64,000 bases of DNA from Bog-756 sp963704585 (GCA_963704585.1 OY969919.1:1054001-1118000), one strand, 5' to 3'; shown: positions 17,504 through 25,551, numbered from the stretch's first letter. Translations and numbers: made by a program. The notes: generated by a model from the sequence alone, not told the origin.

Positions 17504-17560
17504 AGTGCGGGGCTGTCGGGCGAGGTCCTCCGTACCACCCTCGCCCCTCCGGCCCCGCCT
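17504..17560 (+). ncRNA. candidate short structured RNA (or terminator hairpin of the opposing yedK gene)
   Basis: Starting at about the expected transcription start of the preceding promoter-like element, an outer 7-base stem GCGGGGC (17507-17513) with GCCCCGC (17552-17558) encloses an inner 8-base stem GGGCGAGG (17518-17525) with CCTCGCCC (17539-17546). The structure ends 3 bases before the yedK stop codon on the other strand, so it may instead terminate yedK. A promoter plus a compact fold is what makes a short RNA worth considering. Confidence 0.3.
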
Positions 17561-17561
17561 C

Positions 17562-18239
17562 TCACGCCGGGACCGGTTCGATGAGGTCCGGCCGGTCGTT
17601 GCGGACGTTGCCCACCTCCCGGCTCACCGGGTAGTGGACGAGCGTGCCCTCCACCGAGGGGAGGAGGAGCGGCTCGAGCTCCTCGCGGTCGGTCACCTCG
17701 GGATCGAGCCAGTGGGCCCAGGCATCCCGCTCGAGCACCACCGGCTGGCGGTCGTGGATCGGCATGTCGGGCCCGGCTCCGGTCGTGATGACCGTCGCCG
17801 TGCGCAGTTCAGTCCCGTCTGCTCCCTTCCAGTACTCACGCAGTCCGGCGAGGACGATGGGTTCGCCGTCGGCCCGCTTGAAGGCATAGGGCTGCTTGGG
17901 GGTGCCCGCCTTCCACTCGTAGAAGAGGTTGACCGGCACGAGGATCCGCCATCGCTTGAACGCGGCACGGAAGGCCGGCTTGGACGCCACCGTCTCGGCC
18001 CGCGCGTTGAAGGTGCTGCGGAGGGCGGTCGGGTCCTTGGCCCACCCGGGGACGAGACCCCAGCGGTACGCCGCGAGCGTCCGCGACCCGTCGGCCGCCT
18101 CCGCGACGCCGAGGATGCGCGCCATCGGGCCGATGTTCCAGCGCGGGCGCCACTGCGCGGCGAGCTCGGGGTCGAGCCCTGCGTCGAGGAGCCTCGCGAG
18201 CTGTTCGGGCTCGTCGTAGAGCGCGATGCGGCCGCACAC
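17562..18239 (-). CDS. HMCES/YedK-type abasic-site protein (SOS response-associated peptidase)
   Basis: The product has 225 residues. The start GTG-TGC puts Cys at position 2 (MCGRIALY), which is required because the family forms a thiazolidine crosslink between Cys2 and an abasic site in single-stranded DNA after removal of Met. Other active-site features are visible: RSTFNARAETV (Asn), LFYEWK (Glu) and MPIHDRQPVVL (His). It protects abasic sites from cleavage during replication. The GTG at 18239 has no clear ribosome site. The gene follows the DUF4389 gene by 23 bases on the same strand. Confidence 0.93.
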   Translation of the reverse strand: MCGRIALYDEPEQLARLLDAGLDPELAAQWRPRWNIGPMARILGVAEAADGSRTLAAYRWGLVPGWAKDPTALRSTFNARAETVASKPAFRAAFKRWRILVPVNLFYEWKAGTPKQPYAFKRADGEPIVLAGLREYWKGADGTELRTATVITTGAGPDMPIHDRQPVVLERDAWAHWLDPEVTDREELEPLLLPSVEGTLVHYPVSREVGNVRNDRPDLIEPVPA

Positions 18240-18262
18240 GCCGACGAGCCTAGGAGAGGTGT

Positions 18263-19744
18263 CTAGGGCATCGCGGCTCGGCGGAGCCCCGCGATGCCGC
18301 CCGGAGCCAACGGCGGACCTGACCGACCCGTTCCCGGGTCGGTCCCGCCGGTGTCGAGACGGAACGGCGGGTACTCGTCCCGCATGAGGAGGACGTAGGC
18401 GAGGACCCGGAAGCACCACCGGTTGAGACCCATCACGAAGTCGAAGATCGACTCGGGGTAGGTCCCGCCGAACGCCAGGATCACCACCGCGATGAGCGCG
18501 AGCAGGGCGATGAGCCCGCCACCGGTGCCGGCGATCCGCCACGCACCCTGCTGCCCGAATCCCCAGCCGCCGGCGAAGATCGCGACGACGAAGTACTGCG
18601 GCAGGGCGAGCAGCCACCACTTGACCAGCACGAGCCCACGGGAGAGGTGGTCCGGGTAGTCGACCGAGAGGTCGGCCGGATAGGCCGGATCGTGGTCGAG
18701 GCTGAAGGGCGGGTACCGGTCGGTGCCGAAGGCGTTGATCGCGTAGAAGGAGACCCGCCAGGTCCAGCGCACGACCCCGACGTTGAACTCGAAGATCGAG
18801 CGCGGATAGCGGCCGGTGAAGAGGATCGCGAACCCGGCGACCACGGTGAGCACCGCGACGGCGATCCACAGAAGGGCCAGCACGAGCACGTGCGGGATCA
18901 CCAGCAGCCACTTGAAGAGCCAGAGCCACCGGCTGACCCCCGGATCGAGGTGGCCGTCGAGCTGGACCGGGTACGGCGCCGCTCGGTCGGCCTGCGGCGG
19001 TGTCGCGGCGCTGCCGGCGCCCGCGAGCTCGGGCACCGGATGCGGCGATCCGGACGGTGCTGCCTCCACCTCCTGCGCGCGGGTCCGGCGGATCCCGAAG
19101 AAGAGGCACAGCGCGCAGCCCGCCAGCGCGAGCAGACCGACGACGCCGATGCCGATGCCGACTGGGAGGAGGATGCCGGTCTCGACGCCGACGTCGACGC
19201 CGACCGCGACGCCGCGAGACGCGTCGGCGTTCATCACGACGGCCGACCACTTGCCCGGCTGCACGGGCCAGACGAGGGTGCGTGACCCTGGACCCGACAC
19301 CGACGCGACCCAGAAGCGACCAGTCGACGGCGGTGGAGGCGCCCGCGTCCCGCCGATCGGCTGCTCCTCGGTCGTGAAGGGACCGTACGAGAGGCTCGTC
19401 ACGTGGGTGTGCGCGACACCGGACAGGTAGCGGTCCACGGACGTCGTCGGAGCGATCCCGACGAAGACCGACTGCCCGGGCGACGCGGCGGTCCTGAGAC
19501 GGACTGTGCCCACCCAGCTGACCGGCACCCAGTCGTGCTGGGAGGTCTGAGCGCCGAAGTCTGCCTCGGACGTCAGCGCGTACGTCGTGGTGCGCAGCTG
19601 CTCGACCGGTGTCGTGTAGAAGCCGGCGGCGTCGCGCTGGGTCGCGTGGACCCACAGCAGCGTGCCGCCTGCCGCGAGGCAGGGCAGGCCGATGAGCGCG
19701 AGGAGCGCTCCGAGGACGAGTAGGACGATCTTGCCCGGTCGCAC
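18263..19744 (-). CDS. DUF4389-family membrane protein with duplicated domain
   Basis: About 493 residues. One N-terminal membrane helix is followed by an external domain of about 150 residues, a second helix (LPVGIGIGVVGLLALAGCALCLFF), a Pro-rich linker and then two DUF4389-type units. Each unit pairs a membrane helix with the motif G-x-Y-P-x-S-I-F-x-F-x-x-G-x-x-R-W, seen as GRYPRSIFEFNVGVVRW and GTYPESIFDFVMGLNRW, and ends in YPPFxL. The GTG at 19744 is preferred because GGAGGTGAGG lies just upstream; the ATG at 19759 would sit before that site. The function of the family is unknown. Confidence 0.75.
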   Translation of the reverse strand: MRPGKIVLLVLGALLALIGLPCLAAGGTLLWVHATQRDAAGFYTTPVEQLRTTTYALTSEADFGAQTSQHDWVPVSWVGTVRLRTAASPGQSVFVGIAPTTSVDRYLSGVAHTHVTSLSYGPFTTEEQPIGGTRAPPPPSTGRFWVASVSGPGSRTLVWPVQPGKWSAVVMNADASRGVAVGVDVGVETGILLPVGIGIGVVGLLALAGCALCLFFGIRRTRAQEVEAAPSGSPHPVPELAGAGSAATPPQADRAAPYPVQLDGHLDPGVSRWLWLFKWLLVIPHVLVLALLWIAVAVLTVVAGFAILFTGRYPRSIFEFNVGVVRWTWRVSFYAINAFGTDRYPPFSLDHDPAYPADLSVDYPDHLSRGLVLVKWWLLALPQYFVVAIFAGGWGFGQQGAWRIAGTGGGLIALLALIAVVILAFGGTYPESIFDFVMGLNRWCFRVLAYVLLMRDEYPPFRLDTGGTDPGTGRSGPPLAPGGIAGLRRAAMP

Positions 19745-19867
19745 GGCCCTCACCTCCACCGCCGGTGCAGCGGCCGCCCTTGCGAACGCGACAGCACACG
19801 GCGTCTCCCCTCATTGAACGAGGTGGCAGCCGACGCAGGTAGGGCCGAAGGGCGGTATCTGGTTGGA

Positions 19868-20421
19868 TCAGCGTGCCGGGGGCGAGGGCTGACGCACGCC
19901 GACCTGCAGGTCCCCTCGGCTGCGCGCGGCGTGCACGGCGTCGGCGACGTCGTCAGGATCCGCCGGCAGTCGACCAACACGTGGCGCGCCTCGACCGCGG
20001 CTCCGGCGAACTCCTCGTGCATGTGACGCGTCGCCGGCTCGTCGGCGAACGCGTGCGCCCGACGTGTGGCGACTCGCTCGACACACCGTTCCACCGAAGG
20101 CAGAAGGACGACCTAGTCGAGTGCGACCAGGCCGGTCGTCGCAGCGAACATCTCGAGGTACCACGGTCCGACGATCCCGTCGAAGATCGTCTCGTAGCCG
20201 CCGTCTGCGAACCGACCCGCGGCCGAAGCGGCCGCGGTGATCACGACGTCGTTCTGCGAGCTCGACGCCGGGAGCCACGGCTCGATCGCGCCGCGGGCCA
20301 GGAAGGCGAAGAACGCGTCCCCCTCGACGAGCACGCTCGGCTCCGACCGGTCGGCGAGTAGCCGGGCGACCGTCGACTTTCCGGATCCCGGTGGGCCTGT
20401 CACGACGAGCAGCGGAGACAT
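19868..20421 (-). pseudogene. decayed P-loop kinase-like gene
   Basis: From the ATG at 20421 the frame reads MSPLLVVTGPPGSGKSTVARLL (Walker A) and continues as a small nucleotide-kinase-like protein to GLVALD, where a TAG (20113-20115) stops it. The same frame then continues with kinase-like sequence, VVLLPSVERCVERVATRR and a lid-like segment, before shifting by one base near 19965-19985 into RLPADPDDVADAVHAARSRG, a typical C-terminal helix, with a stop at 19868. Two independent lesions indicate a relic of an about 180-residue gene. A truncated 102-residue product can still be made from the first part. Sequence error would need two separate faults. Confidence 0.7.
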
Positions 20422-20635
20422 CTCCGGAGTCTTGGGTATCCACGCCTCTCCGGAGGGAACGGACGCCGCACGCCGTGACCACGTCCGGGGCGGCCAGTCA
20501 CCGGCACCAGGCCCACGCTCCCCAATTGTGACGGTTGATCGAGCAGGTGCGCTGTGTTGAGATGCGACCTGGGCCGTCGGGCGGCGCAAGCGCCCCGACG
20601 CAGTGACGGTGCTCGAACCGGGAGCGGAGGTCGTG

Positions 20636-21358
20636 ATGGCGGTTGATCGGTTTCGCAGTCCACGGATCTCTTGTCGGTCCGGAGGGGTCGTCCTGGCGAT
20701 CGGCTGCATGGTGGTCGGCGTGGTCGTGCCGTCCGGTGTGGCCGCTGCGAGCGTGGTGAACAAGAGCAACTTCGCGGGCTACCTCTTCACGAACGCACCG
20801 ACCGCGGTGACCGCGACGTTCACCGTGCCGAGCCTCGACTGCACGAGCGTGACGGGACAGGTAATCATCGGGGCGGGCGTCGAAGGTCCCTTCGGCCCGA
20901 GCGGCGCCGGGTTCGTCAACGCCGATCTGCTCGCCGCGTGCTTCGGCGGCACCGCGCACTATTCGGGCAGCTTCGGCAGCGGCACGACCGGCGGCGGCAC
21001 CTCGACACCGTGGTCGTTCACCCCGGTGGCCGGCGACAGACTCGCGATCACCGTGGCCACGCCTAGTGGGACCTCGTACCAGATGAAGGTCAGGGACGCG
21101 ACACAGGCGAAGGGCTCGAAGCGCTCGGGCTCGTGCTCGTCGTGCGGTGGCGGAACCGGGTCGATCGAAGTCAACGGCAACACGCCCCCGCCGTTCGGCA
21201 CGATCCGCTGGAGCTCGGTGACGGTCAACGGAGGCACCCTGGCCGCGGCCGGCCCGATGCGCTACGAGCAGGTCAACGGCACCCACGTGCTCATCAGGAC
21301 GTCGGCGATCTCGTCGTCGGGTACCTCGTTCACCAGCACGTTCGTCGCGTCGTCGTAG
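20636..21358 (+). CDS. secreted protein, possibly peptidase G1 (eqolisin)-like
   Basis: A 240-residue exported protein. The start carries a basic segment, a hydrophobic core (VVLAIGCMVVGVVVPSGVA) and an AAA-S cleavage site near residue 38. The mature part starts NKSNFAGYLF and has ATFTVPSLDC, GAGVEGPFGPSGAGFVNADLL and WSFTPVAGDRLAITV, a strand order like the bacterial relatives of G1 peptidases. The usual catalytic Gln position appears to hold Asn, so activity is doubtful. The ATG at 20636 has a GGAGG site. It is monocistronic. The family call is tentative; secreted beta-rich protein is certain. Confidence 0.6.
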   Translation: MAVDRFRSPRISCRSGGVVLAIGCMVVGVVVPSGVAAASVVNKSNFAGYLFTNAPTAVTATFTVPSLDCTSVTGQVIIGAGVEGPFGPSGAGFVNADLLAACFGGTAHYSGSFGSGTTGGGTSTPWSFTPVAGDRLAITVATPSGTSYQMKVRDATQAKGSKRSGSCSSCGGGTGSIEVNGNTPPPFGTIRWSSVTVNGGTLAAAGPMRYEQVNGTHVLIRTSAISSSGTSFTSTFVASS

Positions 21359-21729
21359 CAGCCGACCGGCGAGCACGGACTGCCTGAGGACGGAGCGCGA
21401 GCGCTACCGCGCCACCGGCTCCTCGCCGATGGAGCCATCGACGTCCGCTGCCGCCCTCTTCTCCGCCAACCTCCCGACGTCCCTCGGAGCACGCGAGCCT
21501 CCGACTGCCCGGCCAGCGCCGGGCAGTCGCGGCGGAGCACGAGGTCGTGGACTGCGGCGAGGAGCAGCGGACCCCGGACCGGGAGCGAGGCGGCGGATCC
21601 TGCTCGACCGGCCGGGGCCCACACCGTGAGGACCACTCGGGTGACGACGGGTCGCGGCCAGGACGTCGCGCCCCGCCCGCAACCCTTCCGTTGTAGCAGC
21701 CGCGGCGACGGCGCGTCGGGACCCGACCG
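21359..21729. other. 371-base stretch with no gene seen
   Basis: GC-rich sequence between two convergent genes. Open frames here show no start context and no recognisable protein pattern. No hairpin with a T-run or tRNA-like arm was found. Confidence 0.5.
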
Positions 21730-22551
21730 TCAGCAGTGTCGCTTGCGCCCCACGAGATGGAAGATGCGACTGAGGCTGCGATAGGGGTCCCGGCGTCCGG
21801 CTTCGAGCTCCACGGCGGCCGCGGCCGCGACCTGGTCGTCGTCGTCCGGGTCCAGCGGGGTCCCACCGAGGTCGAGCCAGTCGACGAACAGCCAGACCCC
21901 GTACCAGCGGACCGGGTCCACGCCTCGGCTCCGCACGAGCTCGCTGAGCTCCTCCACCGTGTCGGCCCGGGTCGTCAGCCCGAGCACTCCCACCTCGGTC
22001 CTCGTGTCGAACGACGCGAGCGCGTCGTCCCACCGCCGCTCCAGCGCCGGGCGCACCGCCGCAGCGTCGGCGTTGCCCGCCATGATCGAGACGACCCCGC
22101 CGGCCAACGCACATCGGCAGAGCTGGTCGAGGACGGGCTCAGGCTGCTCGAGGTAGCCGAGCACACCGTGACAGAGCACGGCGCCGAACTTTCGGCCCGC
22201 GACCGCGTCGTGCGCGTGCTCACCGTCGCCTTCGAGAAGCGTCACCCGCTGACGGGTCTCACCGGGCAGCCGACCGAGTCGTTGTCGGGCCTTGTCGAGC
22301 ATCGCGGGCGACGGATCGAGCAGTGTCACGTCGTAGCCGGCCTGGGCGAGCGGGAACGACTGGTGGCCGGCGCCGCCCCCCACGTCGAGCACCGTCGCCG
22401 GGGGCGGTGCAAGGTGCTCGAGCAGCTGCCGGTGCATCACGTAGGTACGGACGCGTCCTTTCGCCGACGGGTATGCACCGTCAGCGAACGTGTCGGCCAA
22501 CGCAGCCCAGGTGTCGTCGTCCCGTGATCCGCCGGCAACGGGCTCGTCCAC
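21730..22551 (-). CDS. class I SAM-dependent methyltransferase
   Basis: About 273 residues with a clear SAM-binding core: motif I VLDVGGGAGHQSFPLAQAG, motif II VTLLDPSPAMLDKARQRL, an acidic GDGE region, and VLCHGVLGYLEQP. An N-terminal part GRVRTYVMHRQLLEHL is common in small-molecule methyltransferases of this type. The GTG at 22551 is chosen by analogy with relatives that start about 20 residues before that helix; it lacks a good ribosome site (a GGAGGG lies 27 bases upstream), so leaderless expression or a different start is possible. The frame continues upstream into the tRNA-like sequence, which is not coding. Substrate unknown. Confidence 0.8.
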   Translation of the reverse strand: MDEPVAGGSRDDDTWAALADTFADGAYPSAKGRVRTYVMHRQLLEHLAPPPATVLDVGGGAGHQSFPLAQAGYDVTLLDPSPAMLDKARQRLGRLPGETRQRVTLLEGDGEHAHDAVAGRKFGAVLCHGVLGYLEQPEPVLDQLCRCALAGGVVSIMAGNADAAAVRPALERRWDDALASFDTRTEVGVLGLTTRADTVEELSELVRSRGVDPVRWYGVWLFVDWLDLGGTPLDPDDDDQVAAAAAVELEAGRRDPYRSLSRIFHLVGRKRHC

Positions 22552-22628
22552 GGTGATCGACGATACCGCCCGGCTCCCTCCGCTCAGGCTGGTTGTGACG
22601 GCCGGCGGGACCGACGCGCTCACACGGT

Positions 22629-22712
22629 TGAGGTGATGGGACTCGAACCCCCAAGAAGGTTCATCGGCGGCTCCGACCATCGGAAATCGACCAGCTGCGA
22701 GCTACCTACCGA
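22629..22712 (-). pseudogene. degenerate tRNA-like sequence
   Basis: On the minus strand a D-arm-like block (TAGCTCGCAGCTGGTCGA, 22704-22687) is followed at about tRNA spacing by a T-arm-like block (GGGGGTTCGAGTCCCAT, 22652-22636) and a short acceptor-like tail. The intervening part does not fold into an anticodon stem-loop, the acceptor ends do not pair, and the T-stem has a mismatch. It looks like a decayed tRNA or the remains of an integration site. Chance similarity cannot be excluded. Confidence 0.4.
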
Positions 22713-22818
22713 GCCGGTGTCGGCTTCGACGGACCGGGGCACCGGCGCCGGATTGATCGCAAGACCGTCTCGATCATTCTCGAACGTTCGGGGGGCCCTG
22801 CGCCTCGTGTGGCGTCGG

Positions 22819-23682
22819 CTACCCCGCGACAGAACGAGCCAGCGTGTAGGCGGCGACGGCGACAAGCAACGCGGCAAACCATCGGATGAGGGTCGAGGAT
22901 GGCGCACGGCCGGCGAGGTGGTTCCCAACCAGAGCACCTGCCAGTCCAGCGAGGGTGAACGGTATGGCGACGCGCCAATCGACTCCCGTCGTGGCCAGCC
23001 GGGTGGTCAGTGCCGTGCCCGAGTTGACAGCGATGACAAGGAGCGACGTTCCAACAGCGACCGGCATCTCAAATCGGAGGGCGAGAACGAGGGCGGGGAC
23101 AATGATGAACCCCCCGCCGACTCCGAAGAAGCCGGTCATGAAACCAACCACGGTGCCCGCAACAACGACCCCCGCAACGAGGGACACCGTGTCTCCCAAG
23201 GTCCGTCTTCGGACGGTTCCACGGGGTGGTGTCGCTACCGCGGGTCTTGCCGGAACAGGGGCGGCGAACTCCACTGACGGGGCGGGCGCGGCAGCTCCTG
23301 CGGACGCCGGGGCGCGCTCCTGGCTCCGGGCCGAGGTCCACATCCGCCAGGCCGCGATCACCATCACGCCTGAGAACGCGACGAGCAGGACCTGGGGATC
23401 GACCTCCCGATTCAGCCGCGAGCCGATGAGCGACCCGGCGACTCCCGCCAAACCGAACCAGAGCCCCGCGCCAACTCGGACCCGTCCGGCCCGGAGGTGG
23501 CCGACCATGCCACCGAGAGCGGTGACGCCGACGATGACGAGCGACGTCGTCACCGCGGGTTTGGGTTCAAGCCCGACGACGTAGACGAGAGCGGGGACGG
23601 CGAGGATCGAGCCGCCCCCACCCAGTGCTCCGAGAGCGACTCCGATCAGAAGTCCGAGGGGCAGGGTCAGGAGAAACCTCAC
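22819..23682 (-). CDS. TauE/SafE-family sulfite/sulfur-compound exporter
   Basis: The product has 287 residues and about eight membrane helices in two pseudo-repeats. Each half carries the family Gly-rich motif (ALGGGGSILAVPALVYVVGL near residue 20; GFFGVGGGFIIVPALVLALRF near 195). A Pro/Ala-rich cytoplasmic linker of about 40 residues joins the halves. TauE proteins export sulfite, sulfoacetate or related sulfur anions. The gene is translationally coupled to the upstream rhodanese by an ATGA overlap (23679-23682), and the pair is divergent from the rhodanese-beta-lactamase gene, so the likely role is disposal of sulfite produced by persulfide oxidation (inference). Confidence 0.9.
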   Translation of the reverse strand: MRFLLTLPLGLLIGVALGALGGGGSILAVPALVYVVGLEPKPAVTTSLVIVGVTALGGMVGHLRAGRVRVGAGLWFGLAGVAGSLIGSRLNREVDPQVLLVAFSGVMVIAAWRMWTSARSQERAPASAGAAAPAPSVEFAAPVPARPAVATPPRGTVRRRTLGDTVSLVAGVVVAGTVVGFMTGFFGVGGGFIIVPALVLALRFEMPVAVGTSLLVIAVNSGTALTTRLATTGVDWRVAIPFTLAGLAGALVGNHLAGRAPSSTLIRWFAALLVAVAAYTLARSVAG

Positions 23683-24038
23683 ACGACGGTTCCCTTCCCC
23701 CCGGCCGCTGCTTCGAGTGGCAGTCCAGCACCCGCCCAGGCGCGCATCCCGCCGTCAAGGTTGACGGCGTCGAAGCCCGAGCGGACGAGCAGGGCCGTCG
23801 CCGTGGAGGAACGGTGACCGGAGCGGCAGAGGACGACCAGTCGCCGGTCGCGGGGAAGGCTGTTGAGCCGGTCGGCGACCTCGCCGAGCGGTACGTGACG
23901 GGCACCTGGGGCGTGGCCGGCATTCCATTCGTCGACTTCGCGTACGTCGAGAAGGACGGCACCGCCCCGCGTGAGGTCACTCGCCTCCTCGGGCCCGATG
24001 CCTGTCGGTCCGCCGATCAGCTTCTGCAGCCAGCCCAC
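23679..24038 (-). CDS. single-domain rhodanese
   Basis: A 119-residue sulfurtransferase with one rhodanese domain: LLDVREVDEWNAGHAPGARHVPL, the active-site loop VVLCRSGHRSS with the persulfide-carrying Cys at about residue 87, and NLDGGMRAWAGAGLPLE. It moves sulfane sulfur between a donor and an acceptor thiol. The start is the ATG at 24038. Its stop overlaps the exporter start (ATGA). Transcription probably starts in the divergent region holding the two inverted repeats. Confidence 0.9.
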   Translation of the reverse strand: MGWLQKLIGGPTGIGPEEASDLTRGGAVLLDVREVDEWNAGHAPGARHVPLGEVADRLNSLPRDRRLVVLCRSGHRSSTATALLVRSGFDAVNLDGGMRAWAGAGLPLEAAAGGKGTVV

Positions 24039-24075
24039 GCTCGCCTCCTCCGGTGGTCAGTCCGGCCCACGTTCC

Positions 24076-24119
24076 GATACCCGATGGGGTACTATCTGGA
24101 AGATACCCCCTAGGGTATC
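24076..24119. promoter_or_regulatory. paired inverted repeats, probable CsoR/CstR-type operators
   Basis: GATACCC-CCTA-GGGTATC at 24102-24119 is a perfect 7-base inverted repeat with a 4-base spacer. A second copy at 24076-24093 has the same left arm and spacer length (GATACCC-GATG-GGGTACT) with an imperfect right arm. Centres are 26 bases apart. AT-flanked G/C tracts of this shape are the known operator type of CsoR/CstR-family repressors, and such a repressor is encoded at 25282. They sit between the divergent rhodanese and rhodanese-beta-lactamase genes, so both units can be repressed together. Confidence 0.7.
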
Positions 24120-24177
24120 AGTTGGGGATTACGAGACCGCCAACCGGGGCGGCTGAGAGCCGGACGGAGGAGTATCC

Positions 24178-25269
24178 ATGTACCGAGATCTCGAAGCGGC
24201 TGAGCTCGCCGCCCGGCTGGGGACCGCGAACGAGCCCTTCGTTGTGGACGTCCGGGAACCTGGTGAGTTTGCTGCGTGGTCGATCCCGTCGGCGGTGAAC
24301 ATTCCTCTCCGTGAGCTGGCCGCACACACGTCGGAAGTGCCGGACGACCGTGAAGTCGTCAGTGTGTGCGCATCCGGGAGCCGGTCATCGGTAGCAGCCG
24401 AGCTGCTGAGTCGTACCGGCCGGCGGGTCGCCAACCTGGTCGGTGGGATGGCCGCCTGGGGCATGGTCTACGACGCCGTGACCTTGGAGTTGGAGAGCGT
24501 GCGCGTCGTGCAGGTGCGCCGTCGTGGCAAGGGATGTCTGTCCTACCTGGTGGGATCAGGCGCCCAGGCCTTCGTCGTGGACCCGTCGGCGGACATCGGA
24601 GTCTACGTGCGCCTCGCCGACGAACACGGCTGGAGGATCTCGCGGGTGTTCGACACCCACCTGCACGCGGACCACCTGAGCGGGGCACGAGCGCTCGGTG
24701 AGGCGACCGGCGCGTCGTTGCACCTCAATCCGGCAGACACCTTCGACTTCTCCTATTTGCCGGTGAAGGACGGGGACCGGTTCGACCTCCCGGGTGGCGC
24801 GACCTTGCATGTCAGCGCCCTGCACGCGCCAGGCCACACGCGGGGGTCCACGGTATATGTCGTGGACGACCAGGTCCTCTTGTCGGGTGACACCCTCTTC
24901 GTCGAGAGCGTCGGGCGCCCCGACCTCGCCGACCGGGCCGAGGAGTTCGCGCACCACCTGTACCGCTCCCTCCACGACAAGGTGCTGGCCCTCCCCGGCG
25001 AAACCCTCGTACTTCCTGCCCACTATGGCGACGAGGTCGTCGTTCGGCCGGATCGACCTGTAGGTGCCACACTCAGTGAGCTTCGCCAGGCACTCGCTCC
25101 TCTGTCGTACGACGAGGACACCTTCGTGTCATGGACGATCGCCCATTCGGTGGCTCGACCCGCCAACTACGTCGACATCGTCGAGGCGAACATGGGACGG
25201 TCGTCGCGCCCGTTGGGTGCACTGCGTGATCTTGAGATCGGACCGAACCGCTGCGCGGTCTCGACATAG
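24178..25269 (+). CDS. rhodanese-metallo-beta-lactamase fusion (persulfide dioxygenase-like)
   Basis: The product has 363 residues and two domains. Residues 1-98 are a rhodanese domain (FVVDVREPGEF, active loop VCASGSRSS with Cys64). Residues 105-330 are a metallo-beta-lactamase domain with H161-L-H163-A-D165-H166, HAPGHTRGS (His220), SGDTLF (Asp238), VGRPDLAD and PAHYGDE (His282). Persulfide dioxygenases of the ETHE1 class oxidise glutathione-type persulfide to sulfite; the attached rhodanese would deliver or remove sulfane sulfur. The rhodanese is N-terminal here, the reverse of the better-known CstB and Bth-type fusions. Followed by the CsoR-like gene after 12 bases, so likely co-transcribed. 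Confidence 0.88.
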   Translation: MYRDLEAAELAARLGTANEPFVVDVREPGEFAAWSIPSAVNIPLRELAAHTSEVPDDREVVSVCASGSRSSVAAELLSRTGRRVANLVGGMAAWGMVYDAVTLELESVRVVQVRRRGKGCLSYLVGSGAQAFVVDPSADIGVYVRLADEHGWRISRVFDTHLHADHLSGARALGEATGASLHLNPADTFDFSYLPVKDGDRFDLPGGATLHVSALHAPGHTRGSTVYVVDDQVLLSGDTLFVESVGRPDLADRAEEFAHHLYRSLHDKVLALPGETLVLPAHYGDEVVVRPDRPVGATLSELRQALAPLSYDEDTFVSWTIAHSVARPANYVDIVEANMGRSSRPLGALRDLEIGPNRCAVST

Positions 25270-25281
25270 GGAGGATCTGGA

Positions 25282-25551
25282 ATGCAGCTTCCCGATGATG
25301 TCGTCAACGACGTGCGGAAGCGGCTGCGTCGCGTCGCCGGTCAGGTCCAGGGTGTCGAGCGGATGCTCGACGAGGGCCGTGAGCGCCGCGACGTGGTAAC
25401 CCAGATCTCTGCTGCAACGAAGGCGCTCGAACAGGCCGGATTCCAGCTCGTTGCCGCCGGGCTCACCTACTGCATCGAGAATCCAGAGGACGCCCAGGCC
25501 GACGGCTATCCGCTCGATGCTGTGCAGAAGATGTATCTGAATCTCGCCTGA
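25282..25551 (+). CDS. CsoR/CstR-family repressor lacking the first sensing cysteine
   Basis: An 89-residue all-helical DUF156 protein with the family core RLRRVAGQVQGVERMLDEG and TQISAATKALEQAG. CsoR binds Cu(I) through Cys-His-Cys and CstR senses persulfide with a Cys pair. Here the first Cys position (normally C-x-D-x-x-T-Q-I) is Arg35 in GRERRDVVTQI, the His four residues before the second Cys is Gly60, and only Cys64 (GLTYCIENP) remains. Copper sensing in the classic way is therefore unlikely. It probably represses its own operon through the GATACCC repeats. The start ATG follows GGGAGGA. Confidence 0.88.
   Translation: MQLPDDVVNDVRKRLRRVAGQVQGVERMLDEGRERRDVVTQISAATKALEQAGFQLVAAGLTYCIENPEDAQADGYPLDAVQKMYLNLA

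Noticed and set aside
22551..22680. Longer methyltransferase N-terminus beginning at 22680
   Set aside because: The added residues (GFESHHLN) are a translated tRNA T-arm, not protein.
22633..23277. Open frame on the plus strand starting at the tRNA-like sequence
   Set aside because: It runs antisense through the exporter gene, has no pattern, and its start is a tRNA-like T-arm.
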